Origin: Tethya wilhelma
Taxonomy: Eukaryota; Porifera; Demospongiae; Tethyida; Tethyidae
Assembly (NCBI GenBank): GCA_964030475.1
Contig: CAXIPT010000041.1
Coordinates: 62,001 to 126,000 of the forward strand
Length of the DNA stretch: 64,000 bases
Direction: 5' to 3'
Shown: positions 22,785 through 35,119 of the stretch, one piece after another
Position numbering within the stretch: position 1 is the first letter of the stretch
How the letters are laid out: every line of letters starts with the position of its first letter
Translations under genes and position numbers: made by a program
The notes under the pieces: generated by a model
Told to the model about the DNA's origin: nothing
The model's input: only the letters and a program-made list of their open reading frames with translations
Databases searched by the model: none

Positions 22785-22844
22785 CCAAGTGGACACGTGT
22801 ACACAAAGGAATATATATTCCTTTGTGTACACGTGTCCACTTGG
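22785..22844. repeat. Perfect 60-bp palindrome
   Basis: The two 30-base halves are exact inverse complements with no spacer (left half begins CCAAGTGGACACGTGTACAC, centre AATATATATT). As RNA it would form a long hairpin. It lies 40 bp upstream of AATAAA at 22884. Confidence 0.95.
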
Positions 22845-23340
22845 GCTTTACGATGAATATTGATTGTTTGATTACGTAATCTGAATAAAGTTTGCCACAA
22901 CAAAACAATCATTATGATTTAACTAAGATTAGAGAGTCACACAATTGTATCATGAAAGTCTTTGAACTTGGATTCAATCCCTTTACCTGTTCAGAATTCA
23001 ACTCCGCCACCATGAGTGGTCATCTCAGTCAATTTTAGATCTGTTCACTTAGATTCTATGATGTCACCAAATCTCTGCAGAAAACAAGTTTCCAAACAGT
23101 AACTTTTCACAAAAAGTGTTATGCTCAACTTAGTCATTCTGATTTACATTTCAACCACTCTATCTTCTACATCAACTAACTTTTCAAACAACAAAGACAC
23201 AATTCAGTTGAACTAAGTCTTAAAAAGACTCGGCAAGTAGCTCAACAAAAGCACACAAACTTGAGAAGTATACCACCTTATCTGCAAACCTACATCAAAT
23301 AAGCTGATCATTAGTATAGTCGGTCTGGTGCAGTTTAAGG

Positions 23341-23592
23341 AGTGGTCTTGATGGAATGTTTCAACTTTGGAGCACCCAATGGCTGTCGTACCAAGGCATC
23401 TACATGTCGATCCATCATTTCTTCTTATCTCTTCACAGTTGCTCATTGAGCCACAGGTCTGTTGGTTCACAGGGAGCCTGAGTAGACTGTGTGTGTGTGT
23501 GTGTGTGTGTGCATATGTACATGAGTATGCGTATGTGAAGGTGTGCGTGTTCCCTCTTACCATCATCTTAACTGTTACTAGAGGAGCAACCG
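23341..23592 (-). pseudogene. Remnant of leishmanolysin-like 3' exons
   Basis: Minus-strand sequence [34 protein letters not shown] and part of the preceding exon match the last two exons of the leishmanolysin-like gene (28670-28997). The remnant is cut off at 23593 by a family A MITE. It lies upstream of PTGS copy A just as the complete gene lies upstream of copy B, so the duplication unit included both genes. Confidence 0.8.
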
Positions 23593-23802
23593 TAAAAAAG
23601 AAAACAAACAAGATGGAATGGCTATTTGAGTGTGTGCAGAATTCTTCCTGTGTGGGCTACATATACTAATAGTACTCTCTTCCCATGTTGAGTCCCTCAT
23701 GTTGCCCATAGGAATAATTCTCTACGCACTCAAATAGCCATTCCATCTTGTTTGCGTTCTTTTTACGATTTGGCCATTCCTATGTCTTATTACATTTTCA
23801 AT
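23593..23802. mobile_element. Long-TIR MITE, family A
   Basis: Arms AACAAGATGGAATGGCTATT and AATAGCCATTCCATCTTGTT with the GCAGAATTCTTCC turn. It ends at the truncation of the leishmanolysin remnant. Confidence 0.85.
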
Positions 23803-24104
23803 GGTTTTTTTTTGTTCCGCTCATTTTTTCATAATTCTATGAATCACTTTTGAGCTCAAGTTTGTGTGTATATATACGGTAGTTACTTGTACACTATATA
23901 TCAGCATGAATATTATAGTTTGTATAATCTACTGGTATGCTATGATCAGTAAAGTGAAGCATCTCAGCACTGGAGTGTATCTAACAAAATTTACTAGCTT
24001 TACTCATTTTCTTATAATGACAACAATAATTATAATAAGTGTAACATTAAAGTAGTCTATTCACCTCCTAAATATTGAAGACTGAATTCGAAAGATTACA
24101 GAGA

Positions 24105-24625
24105 GCTCAGCACAACCAGAAATCTTCAAACAAGCAGGCAGCGAATAATCAGATTCCAAATAACGAACACTTAGTCTATATCTGGAAAAGGACCGTCAAT
24201 TAAATTTTCAAGTAGCTAGCTAATGAAATGGAGAAGGCGCGCGCTTTTCGCCGTGTATCTAGCCACCTAACGAGAGACACAGAAAAGCGATACCAAAAGC
24301 ACGTGAAGACAAAGATACCAAGTTTATTCGTTCAAGAATCAGCATCTGAAAGTGAACAGTCTTTGAGAAAAGTTGAGCTATGATAGAAGAGAAGAAGAAG
24401 ATCATGGAGAAAATTGGAGGTTTGGCATATTTTATTTTGGTACTTTAGCGATGGTTTTAGGCCATGTTTTTGGGCTTGCTGGAAAAGAGAAAGAGCTAAA
24501 TAGTAGCTTAAAAAGCCTTTTAGTGGCAAGCACTCAGTTTTTGCAGAGTTATTCGCATGAATATTTCAGTGTATTGCGCTAATGGGCCATCCGTGCCATT
24601 CCTATGTACCTAGTACTACCGTACT
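24105..24625. repeat. Dispersed repeat (family D), inverted copy
   Basis: Inverted match to 5866-6350, with conserved blocks at GATTCCAAATAACG, CAAGAATCAGCATCTGAAAG and GTATTGCGCTAATGGGCCAT. ORFs over it are not supported by any family. Confidence 0.65.
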
Positions 24626-24865
24626 GGGAATATACAGTGACTGTAATATTATAGTCTTTTAGTGCCAAACAATTTCAATCAAACTGTAACTTAGTCCACC
24701 ACATCAAAGCAGCAACAGTTACTAGAGACTCTTTCAATTTTCTATTAAGTTTTAACTAAACTCGACCATTTGCTCTAAACTCAAAAATGCAATTAATATT
24801 GTGCCCACAAATTTTGGAACTCTAAGAAGCTTTCATGTCAATAATATTTTGGCTGGAGTGCTGGA

Positions 24866-25070
24866 TTAAAGTTCATCGTGCTGTTGCTGTGCTTCCATCT
24901 TTTTTCTCTCTTCTCTGGCAATATTTGTTGGTACTCTGAACGTAACGAGGGGGCACTCCCCTTTAATATTGAGACAAAATAACTTCTCGAAGGTGATTGT
25001 TTTGATAATGTTGAAGCCAACCTAGAATATATTGGGTGTGGGTGTGCGTGTGTGTGTGTGTGTGTGCGTG

Positions 25071-25119
<49 letters not shown>

Positions 25120-25933
25120 ATGCAGTGATAAGCTGTATATCAATATATAACTTTTGCTCTTGGACACCATTCACCCCGGCCAGCTATAATAATATACCTC
25201 TCCTCCAAATGTGGATGGCTTCCAGTAGTAAGGACTTGAGATAGGATTGGCCATGAGCCCTTTGATGGAATATGGAGCTCCGATTTCAATGAGCGTCTGT
25301 CCAAAAGGAGAATTGAATTGTCTCTTCTCCAGTAGAAAGCCGAGATAAAAGTCCAGACCTTCAATGTCTCCATAAAGCTCTTGGAGTTCGGCAGCCATTT
25401 CCTTCTCCCCTGTACACACAAAGTTACAAAAACTTTAACATGAAACTTAGTTAACTTTAATTCTTGGTTTATACGAGTAGCAAATGTTTTGTGAAAATAG
25501 CTTGAGCAGTGCAGGCATGTAGGAATAAACAAACTATAAGCAGTGCTGAGAAAAGTATGTTATTACAAGGCATATTTTTATTTTCAGCTCGACCATGACT
25601 ATTATAGATACAATTCATTTTCAGCAAGAATTCACAAATAACTCTTTGTTGTTTTCAGTCACATAATTTTTGTCTGTCTGCTTGTTTGTTTGTTTGTTTG
25701 TTTGTTTGTTTTTGTAGAAACAAGTGAGGTAGGCTCTCATACCTGCAAAAAAATTTTGTATAATTTCGTACAAAGTATTTGTTGTATACCTGTAAGTTCT
25801 TCGAACGAAGTGTAAGGATCAAGGTCGAATCTTCTCCTGTAGTTGTTGAAGGATTGCAGTCTCAGTTGGCGTCCGTGTTTGAGAATATCGATGGCAACTT
25901 CGAGGGTATATTTACCGTGGTTATGATGAGCCA

Positions 25934-25994
<61 letters not shown>

Positions 25995-27149
25995 NGTGTG
26001 TGTGTGTGTGTGTGTGACAGTGTGTGTTTCAACCATTTAAGGTAAATTACCAAGTACCAATTCCAAAGGGTCGTGTGCATGTACGTAAATGTTAAAGTAT
26101 GAACTAATCATAATATTATTGTTAACATTGGGGTATTGGCACCTATAAACCGGTGAGCAAAGTTTCAACAATAAGGCCTAGCATATAATATAATATTACT
26201 TATTTTTATCTAGCGATTCTATAGCAGTAGACATAATGTTGTCTGAACTACATGTAGCTAGTCATGGCACAAACACAATATTCAGTATGGAAATCTTAGG
26301 GATCGAGTTTCTCTGGGCTTATAATTATAGTGCCCCACAAACAAAGTTAACTTGGATATTATTGCAGAAGAATTGATAGTTAAAAAAAAAAAAAAGAAAA
26401 CATGTGCACTAACAAAACTTGCTCACCTTGCCTGCTAAGCTTTTTGACATTGCATCCACGAAATTTCTCATCCCATGTTCAATGACAGGATCAACATTGA
26501 ACATAAAGTCTTCAATGGTATACCTCTTTCCTGCGATGTTGAATTCATCAGGGTTGAAAGGATGCCAGTGATAGAGGTGGTTGAATTCGATGTGGACACG
26601 ATTGTCGTAGGTGAAGGGTTGATCAAAGAGGAGCTCAGGCTTGTAGAAGAGGCGGAAATTATAGTTGGCCAAATGTTGAACATAATCTTCAACGACAATC
26701 TTTATGGTCTCACCTGGACCGAGACAAAATGTGAAGGATGTAAAAAATGAAGTTTTTTTTAATGGAATATGGAGAACATAGTTGTCATATGTGTTTTGGA
26801 AAAATAAATTTCAAAATTTAGTGGTGTTGTCTTTACAAAGAATCATGCACAAGCTCTTCCTTCCTAATGCCTACCAATTTTTTTACCAATTTTGACTTAC
26901 CGAGAAGAATCAACTTGGCCGTCTGAAAGAGTTGTTCGTCCTTCCAATCTGGGTGCTCTTTCTTCAGCACGCCACATACGCGATTGTGTTCTCTCAGAAA
27001 GATGGTGTTGTACATAAAGAGACCAGGTAACAGGGCAAAGAAAGGATGCCCTAGAGCAAATTGTTGATGTTCTGGAGTTCCTGGAGGATAGTGCATTGTA
27101 ACGTTGGCATCTCTGAGATATGGAGGATACTCTTCACCCTTGATGATCT

Positions 27150-27231
<82 letters not shown>

Positions 27232-27945
27232 AAGCATGTGTGTGCATGTGTGTGGGTGCGCAAGTGTGTAATTTTAACATCAATCATTTCTACCTGAGAC
27301 TTTAAACGTCCATCTTTGAAACTCCTCAGTATGTTCTCGCGGTCGACTCCTTGCCCGTATGTATTAGAGACATCAACACCATGACGACCCCACGTGAGAC
27401 CAGGATTAGAATCCAAGTCAGTCTTGAAGAACTAAATAACACACACACACAACAACAACACCAACAACAACAACAACAATATTGTGGAAACTATCGCATA
27501 ATGATTATTATTATTGTCCTAAGACTGTGGTAGACTTGTTAATGCATGCCCATGCAGACTTTGCATGCTTGAACCTATAACTTCCAGAATTGCAGCAAAA
27601 TATTAATAACAACAACAAAACCTTTCCTCCTGAAAGCTTGCTAGTATTGTAGTGTAGTGATTGAAAATACAAAGGAAAGGGCTTGGCTTAGTACATCATG
27701 TCATGCATAGTTAGTTCATTGTAATCTATTTTTGTGTGAGTGCACGAGTGACCGAGTATGTATCAGAGTCGCTACATATAGCTATGAACATTAGCTGTTT
27801 TAAATTTGTGTGTATTATACCTGGTGTGTAAAGTGTTGAGCAAAGTTGGCAAACATGAGACTGGTGTTCATGTGATCGGGGATGAACTTTGTACGAGGAA
27901 GAAACCTCTTCACCAACAGCTCAGGACTTGGGGGATCTTTCTTGC
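24866..27945 (-). CDS. PTGS: Prostaglandin G/H synthase, copy B (5' exons missing)
   Basis: Exons: 27821-27945, 27294-27431, 26901-27147 ([25 protein letters not shown]), 26427-26713 ([11 protein letters not shown], with cyclooxygenase Tyr and proximal haem His), 25790-25934 ([16 protein letters not shown]), 25198-25409 ([25 protein letters not shown] with the aspirin-site Ser, [10 protein letters not shown]) and 24866-25021 ([19 protein letters not shown], ending HDEL). All catalytic residues visible here are conserved. The first four exons are lost at the single N at 28333. Exons 1-4 of copy A plus these seven add up to a multiple of three (608 codons), the usual length of the family. Confidence 0.92.
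25939..26017. repeat. (GT)n with a one-base gap
   Basis: GT tract with N at 25995, in the intron next to exon 25790-25934 of PTGS copy B. The true length is unknown. Confidence 0.9.
26040..26400. other. PTGS intron, nothing recognised
   Basis: AT-rich intron sequence without repeat pairs or exons that I can identify. Confidence 0.5.
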
Positions 27946-28264
27946 CTGAAAGGATCGATCAAAGAATGAATTTTATGCAAAAAAATTAGTTCTTGTTTAA
28001 CCAACAGACATCATCACGATAAAGACCAACTATTTTAATATTGTCCACAGCACAAATATTACATGTTACTCGGTGTATACATACGATTATTTTGTAGAAT
28101 TTCTAAGAGTACAAGAGTTCAATACTTTAATAGTCAAGAAATTAAAATCTCACTCTTTTTTTTCAAATTTTTTTGTAAGTGTGTAATCATTTGTAATCAT
28201 GACATTTATATTAGCTATAAGCACTTTTAGCAAGAAAACCTTGTGTGCATGTGTGAGTGTGCAT

Positions 28265-28280
28265 GTGTGTGTGTGTGTCA

Positions 28281-28332
<52 letters not shown>

Positions 28333-28333
28333 N
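28265..28333. repeat. (GT)n ending in a one-base gap
   Basis: The tract runs into N at 28333. To the left is PTGS copy B intron. To the right the sequence equals the region upstream of the whole copy A gene, so the upstream PTGS exons have been dropped at this point. Confidence 0.9.
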
Positions 28334-28669
28334 AATTCCACCACAATGAGAGGCCATCTCAGTCAATTTTAGATCTGTTCACTTAGATTCTATGATGTCA
28401 CCAAATCTCTGCAGAAAACAAGAAATAGAGTGGTTGAAATGTAAATCAGATTGTGAAGAGTTACTTTTTTGGAAATTTTAGTGAAAACTAAAGTTTTCTA
28501 CGTACATCAACTAACTTTTCGAACAACAAAGACACAATTCAGTTGAACTAAGTCTTAAAAAGACTTGCCAAGCAGCTCAACAAAAGCACACAAACTTGAG
28601 AGGTATACCGCCTCATCCGCAAACCTACCTCAAATAAGCTGATCATTTGTATAGCCGGTCTGGTGCAGT

Positions 28670-28854
28670 TTAAGGAGTGGTCTTGATGGAGTGTTTGGAG
28701 CACCCAATGGCTGTCTTACCAAGGCATCTACATGTCGATCCATCATTTCTTCTTATCTCTTCACAGTTGCTCTTTGAGCCACAGGTCTGTTGGTTCAATG
28801 GAAGATCACAGGGAGAGTAGACTGCATGTGTGTGTGAGAGAGATGTGCGAGTAT

Positions 28855-28899
<45 letters not shown>

Positions 28900-30751
28900 A
28901 CATGCAGGAGTGTGTGTGTGTGTTTCCTCTTACTGTCATCTTCACTGCTACTGGAGGAGCATCCTTCAGTCTCTGGCAAAGTACAATCATCTTGGTCCTG
29001 CAATGGAGAATAAAGAAGAAGAAAGTCATAATAGTGTTGGGAGTGAAGAACAAAGATATTCTGGTCAAACTTTACATACACTAAAATGCCACAAAGTTGG
29101 AAATTTCGATTTGGAAATTGTATACAAAGTACATATTGACTTACATAACACATTGACTTGCAGGAAGGACATACAAGGAGTCCTTGATGGATATCTAGGG
29201 TCTTGGGATCAGTCACATTGACAAAGATCTAATAAAAGGAAAAAACGTTTGGAAAGAAAAAAATATTGAAATAGGCAATGTAGCCTATCAAAGAAAGAAT
29301 TTTAACTACAACCAGTAATTTTAAGGTAGTGATCAATTTGATCTAATTAAGTGAAAAAAGAAATAATATCAAATTATGCATAATTTTTTTACCTCTTGAC
29401 CTTCACAACGACAGCGATATTTGGTCCCATAGACATTCGCAATGATCCCATGGTCAGTACACTCATACTGCACAGAGGAGAAAAAATATCACAAGCTGGG
29501 TTGAGTAAATCAAGACAGAATGGAAGAGGAATAAAAAAGAATCTCAGCTAGATAAAAAATTAAATAACGCTTTTTATGATTGTGACTGACCTATGCCAAG
29601 TTGCATATTGTACAAGTACAGTACAAGCCTATTACTGATTTCTATTCGAAAAGAAATGTCTAACTGTTACACTAATTCAGGACAAACTTGAAAGTAGGGG
29701 AAAAAACAAACAACAAACAAACAAACAACAAAAAAAAACACTTAGAAATATCCTGGATACAAATATTCCTAGATAAAAAAATGTTTACTTGATAGCAATC
29801 GGCACTGATTAAGTGTGAAATGATAGGGGCAGAGGGATCACTGGGGATGTGTGTCCACTGCCCTCTGTGAACAAAACACCTGGTGTCTGGATAAGTGGTT
29901 CCGCTACGACCATCCAGGACCATCTCGGTTGGGTCCTTGTTGCAGTAGGACTAAACATAGATTGATACGTGTGCATATGTGAAAGAAAAAATTCTTTATA
30001 AAACAACCACAGTATAATTATGGACATTTTGAGCTTTCATAGCATGAATTCGCAAAATCAATATAATATTATTTTCAGGACATTTTGGTCCATGGACCTT
30101 TATTAGGTGATAATCTTTGATATAATTTATAAATTTGAACAAAACAAGTGTTGTTGGTTTGTGCAGATGATCGAAGGTGCTCACCCTTTCATTCTCACAA
30201 CATATGGGACAGTAGTCAAACAGCTCAAACCTTCCACCAAACGTGCTAAAGCTAAAATACTGTATGAAAAAAGAAGTGGAAAGAAAAGAAATATAATTCA
30301 CAAAACTAACATAGAAGTGCACGTGTGTGTGTATATGTGTGTGTATGAGTAACTGTGAGCAAGCCTGTGTGTATATATGTGTCTTACCCGATATTCAGAT
30401 GGTAAACTTTCATTGAAAAATTGTACCGAGCAATCAGAGATATAAGTCCTATCAGAAGCACAGGAAGGTCCTTGCAACTCCATATAGTTACAGAATGGAA
30501 CTCTGGCGTCCCCTGATGATATCTGAGACTGGATGTGTTCGAGGCAGCTTCCCTGGGCAAATCTACAACCTTCGTTTTGTCCCCAGGCCATTATTTCAGC
30601 ACGAGCAAAGTTAGGTGAGTACCAACTGTGTGTGTGTGTGTGTGAGAGAGAGAGGGAAAGAGAGAGAGAGAGAGAGTGAGTGTACATTTTTGTAAAGAAA
30701 GGAGTATTAGTGCAAGATTGAAATACAAGAGTAAATGTGCATTTGAGTATG

Positions 30752-30794
<43 letters not shown>

Positions 30795-32790
30795 CATGTG
30801 TGCATGTGTGTATGCTTGCAATGTACCTACCCAGAATCTTTCAAAAGTGCGAGAGTGAGTCTCGAAAACTTTCCAGTCGAACAAAAGGAAGTGCCTATCA
30901 TCAACTCATTCTAAAAGGGAAAACAAAAAACACCTACTCAAAAACATGCATACAAAATAAATATTAAAAAGTAGACAGCTGAAAAAATCCACAACATCTA
31001 GAACATGCTAAATTAGATATGAACTATGATCATTACAAGCAAAAAGGGCATGATTAACTTTAGAGAACCACAAAATTGCCAAACGCAGGCTTCTCAAATT
31101 TTTAGTGCCACAAAAATTATTAGTAGCTATAATATACTCATTAAAGGATACCTAACCCCACAACACATTAATTTCAGTGCCACAAAATTAGTAGCTATAG
31201 TATACTCATTAACTACCTAACCTCAATAACCTTGTTCCCAGGCTCTCACATTATTTGACCTCGAGAGCCTGGGAACGAGACTATAACCCAGAACAAGTTT
31301 CACAACCCTTTAACGCCACAAAAATGTGTAGCTATAATAGTATTATGTGAAGCGCAATACATTTTGACCTTTCCACTTACTCCCAGTATCCTAGCCTCCC
31401 AGTGGACCCCTCTGGTCCCATTAGGACCTTGGTTCTCCAGCTCCACTCCCTCGAGAGTCGGACAGTTAAAGAAGCTCCTAGCCTCCTCCTTTTGATTTGT
31501 GTGTATGTACGTGATATTTAGAATAATCACGAATGCACAAAATATACAATACAAGTTTAAGAAACTTCTATGCTATAAGTGAAACCAAGATTAAAGTTGT
31601 ATATAATAATTATTATGTGTGTGCAAGTACACAATATTATACTTAGTGTTTAAATCACAAAATGGACAAAATCATATACACAAAAAAGTTTAGAAATTTT
31701 TCTTAGTAATAAGATAAAACCAGAGCACAAATCATTGATATGTGGGTATACGACAATGTGAGCTTAGCTAATAACCTTCATTCATCATAAGCACTTATAA
31801 CAATTGCTACAGGGGCTTACCACAACGGTTGGCGTAACGAGAAGCTTCACTGGATGGTTCACAGTCCCGCTGTAAACCCTCCAATCGTTGTATACAACCT
31901 CCTTAATGGTCTCTTGGGAAGGAATGTAGGAATAGGTGTCCATGTCTTGGGGAGGAAATCCGTACTCATCCCTGGGAGTGCGAGGCTCAAAGTTGTTGTC
32001 TGAGTCGCGGTAGAATGGATAGAGATTGGAGTTGAACACCTAGAGAGCAGTGTGTGTGTGTGTGTGTGTTCAAGAAAGAATAAGACTTGATCAATTGTCA
32101 AGTCATGTAATATTTAAAATAAAAAGCACTAGGAGAACATACATGAACAGTTGTAAACACATTAATCAAAATTTAATGGACACTGGAGTCGAAAGCTTGA
32201 CCACACATATATGCTGTTTATGTCAGTCAGACCATATGCATGCATGGCTTACCAAAAAAGAATATTGTCAAGTCACGCACATACACTGTAGCCTTGTTCC
32301 CAGGCTTTCTACACATGCTGCCAGTATTGATTTATTAAATTGACAATGTTTACCATTTTACGTGTACCTGGTAAGGATTGTCAATGTAATAAGTCAGTAA
32401 TAGTTTCACGTAGAGGGCCTGGGGATGAGGCTACATACACTGCATGTTTTTTATCAGGACGGTCTTGACTTACCAATGCGTGGAGTATCTCATGTTTGAT
32501 AAGTGCAATAAGCCTTTCAGTGGTATAGGAGCTAATGGCATCTTGGCACAGAGTCATGTAGCCAGCAATAGGTCTGGGTGGAGAGAGAGAGAGAGAGAGA
32601 GAGAGAAAATGAAACAAGTTATTGTTATTATTACATACACTTTGAACTAAAACTGCTAGAACTGAAACTTTAAAACATTGAATAAGTATTGCACCACGCT
32701 CAGAACCAGGATATATGCACACACACACACATAATAATTTGAAGAAAATTTTAAGTTACAAAAGTGTAAGCTGGAGAAAATCTCTTGCGT

Positions 32791-32846
<56 letters not shown>

Positions 32847-33055
32847 CCTCACCTATCATACTGGCTCTCCATCTGGCAGGTTCCAGCATAACCTGCCACA
32901 CCCACACCAGATGAACTATCACAGATCTCTGAATCACTGATCGACACAAAGAGAATGAAATGACCTTTGACCCCACCAGAACCAGCAAATGCTGCAACAG
33001 TGATATTGTCAACAGTGCAAGGATCAACAGAGCCACACTGACGACACCTCTGAGG

Positions 33056-33112
<57 letters not shown>

Positions 33113-33354
33113 TTGACACACTGATTACAGAATATATAGAAGTTTTGAGAGCAGCTAGGCAATATTTAGAATCACCTACATTGAGGTACTGGTCAGGTAC
33201 AGTAACACCTCCACACTTGGTCTCCAGGACACAACTATCCACACATGCCTTCACGATGGTACCAGCTAAGTTGAACAGGATGTAGCCAGCATCACCAGAG
33301 CATCTCCTGGAAATAAACAAATGAGGAAAGTTTCAAAAAAGTGTATTTTGAAGC

Positions 33355-33423
<69 letters not shown>

Positions 33424-33424
33424 N

Positions 33425-33469
<45 letters not shown>

Positions 33470-33678
33470 CCTCACCTATCATACTGGCTCTCCATCTGGC
33501 AGGTTCCAGCATAACCTGCCACACCCACACCAGATGAACTATCACAGATCTCTGAATCACTGATCGACACAAAGAGAATGAAATGACCTTTGACCCCACC
33601 AGAACCAGCAAATGCTGCAACAGTGATATTGTCAACAGTGCAAGGATCAACAGAGCCACACTGACGACACCTCTGAGG

Positions 33679-33735
<57 letters not shown>

Positions 33736-33974
33736 TTGACACACTGATTACAGAATATATAGAAGTTTTGAGAGCAGCTAGGCAATATTTAGAATCACCT
33801 ACATTGAGGTACTGGTCAGGTACAGTAACACCTCCACACTTGGTCTCCAGGACACAACTATCCACACATGCCTTCACGATGGTACCAGCTAAGTTGAACA
33901 GGATGTAGCCAGCATCACCAGAGCATCTCCTGGAAATAAACAAATGAGGAAAGTTTCAAAAAAGTGTATTTTGA

Positions 33975-34025
<51 letters not shown>

Positions 34026-35119
34026 GAGCCGTTTGTAACTCACCTGTCCAGTAGTACAGGTCCAGTAAGGGGTTGAACTTTCAAAACGTCTTCGAAAAAG
34101 TGCCTCGCTCTTGTTACAGCTTCCTGAAAGATTCACAAAGAAAAAAACTTAGCAATGGTTCAAGCCTCAAGTTACAAAATTCAATATTCACCTTAACATG
34201 ATCGGCAAGAGCAGAAGGGACAACAGTAGGTCTGCATTTGGAGAAATTTTTGACATATAACTACTTACCAAATCCTTTCATTACACAATACTTTAAAAGT
34301 AGAAAAAAAAAGCACATGAAACTGTTTTCTTTACAAACGATTCCCAAATCAAAAGCAACCATCCCAAACTGACAAAAGACCAAGCCACTCGGATGCTTAG
34401 CCTTGAGAATATGTAAAGTTTGCTAAAATTGACCAAGGGGAGGTAAGGTGTATTATAACCATTTGGGTTTTTCTCTCTAACATTTAGCTTATACTCTTCA
34501 AACATCTTACTCATGGATAGCCTCGTCATAAACAATTTCCATTTTGAAACTCTCCCAATCATCAACGGTCATTTCTTCTCTCTTTGACCTCTCATGATAG
34601 TGGACCCCCTCGCCTCCTTGGTCTGCTTCAAGGAGGAGCTTGGTGGACACCGTACTGTCAGCTTGAGTTGACACACTGGCTATAGCTTTAGTAGATAGGT
34701 CCACTTTGTAGGTTATCTGTATATAGAGAGAAGTGTTTATAGTGTATAATGCATGCATGTGCAGATAAAATAAGTGAAGACAAGTATAGAAAGAACCAGT
34801 TCGAGCTGAAACTGAAATTTATTCGTATCAGTGAGAATTAGAGTATTGAATAAATTTGAGATTGTGAATATTAAGGAATTACTATATAAAGGATATTGAG
34901 AGTTGACTTCAAGACTCTAAAAAGAGTCAGCTACATGCACGGCAAAAAAAAAAAGAAAAAGAAGACAAATAAACCTTTTCAACTTACTTCTGTGTTAGGA
35001 GCAGCACCACACTGCACTTGGCTTTGTGCTGGCTGGTAGTTGACGTTGCCAAAATACATCCCACTACTTCCCATGAGTGTCAGCAGAAATAAGACATAAG
35101 AGAGTAACAACCTGTCCAT
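28670..35119 (-). CDS. LMLN: Leishmanolysin-like metalloprotease (M8), 16 exons
   Basis: Exons: 34988-35119 (signal peptide [20 protein letters not shown]), 34511-34716, 34192-34231, 34044-34123, 33803-33929, 33476-33672, 32474-32573, 31821-32039, 31381-31488, 30831-30910, 30388-30625, 29789-29950, 29393-29467, 29145-29228, 28934-28997, 28670-28821. Phases agree and give 687 residues. KHEILHALV is the HExxH zinc site, and the third ligand is likely the His in [11 protein letters not shown]. Other family blocks are [34 protein letters not shown] and [10 protein letters not shown] Cys-rich tail follows ([36 protein letters not shown]). It is a secreted or surface zinc protease. Exons 33803-33929 and 33476-33672 occur twice because of a 623-bp repeat at a gap. 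Confidence 0.92.
31229..31284. mobile_element. Very short family B MITE
   Basis: CTTGTTCCCAGGCTCTC and GAGAGCCTGGGAACGAG face each other across about 20 bp in a protease intron. It is the shortest family B copy here, little more than two ends. Confidence 0.75.
32291..32437. mobile_element. Family B MITE, diverged
   Basis: TAGCCTTGTTCCCAGGC at the left and GGCCTGGGGATGAGGCTA at the right, in a leishmanolysin-like gene intron. Confidence 0.65.
32846..33358. repeat. Direct repeat of 33469-33981, likely assembly duplicate
   Basis: This stretch, with copies of two protease exons (33180-33306 and 32853-33049), recurs 623 bp to the right with no difference that I can see. The junction carries N at 33424 between (GA)n and (CA)n. 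Confidence 0.85.
33359..33468. repeat. (GA)n-N-(CA)n junction
   Basis: Pure GA then N at 33424 then pure CA, at the border of the two identical exon blocks. Confidence 0.95.

Noticed and set aside
24373..24582. 69-codon ORF within family D repeat
   Set aside because: Its inverted partner at 5866-6350 does not keep the frame, so it is chance coding.
25680..25712. (TTTG)n run as possible CRISPR-like repeat
   Set aside because: A simple tandem repeat without spacers. No CRISPR is expected in this genome.
33060..33480. RERERE/SLSLSL proteins
   Set aside because: Products of (GA)n tracts, not genes.
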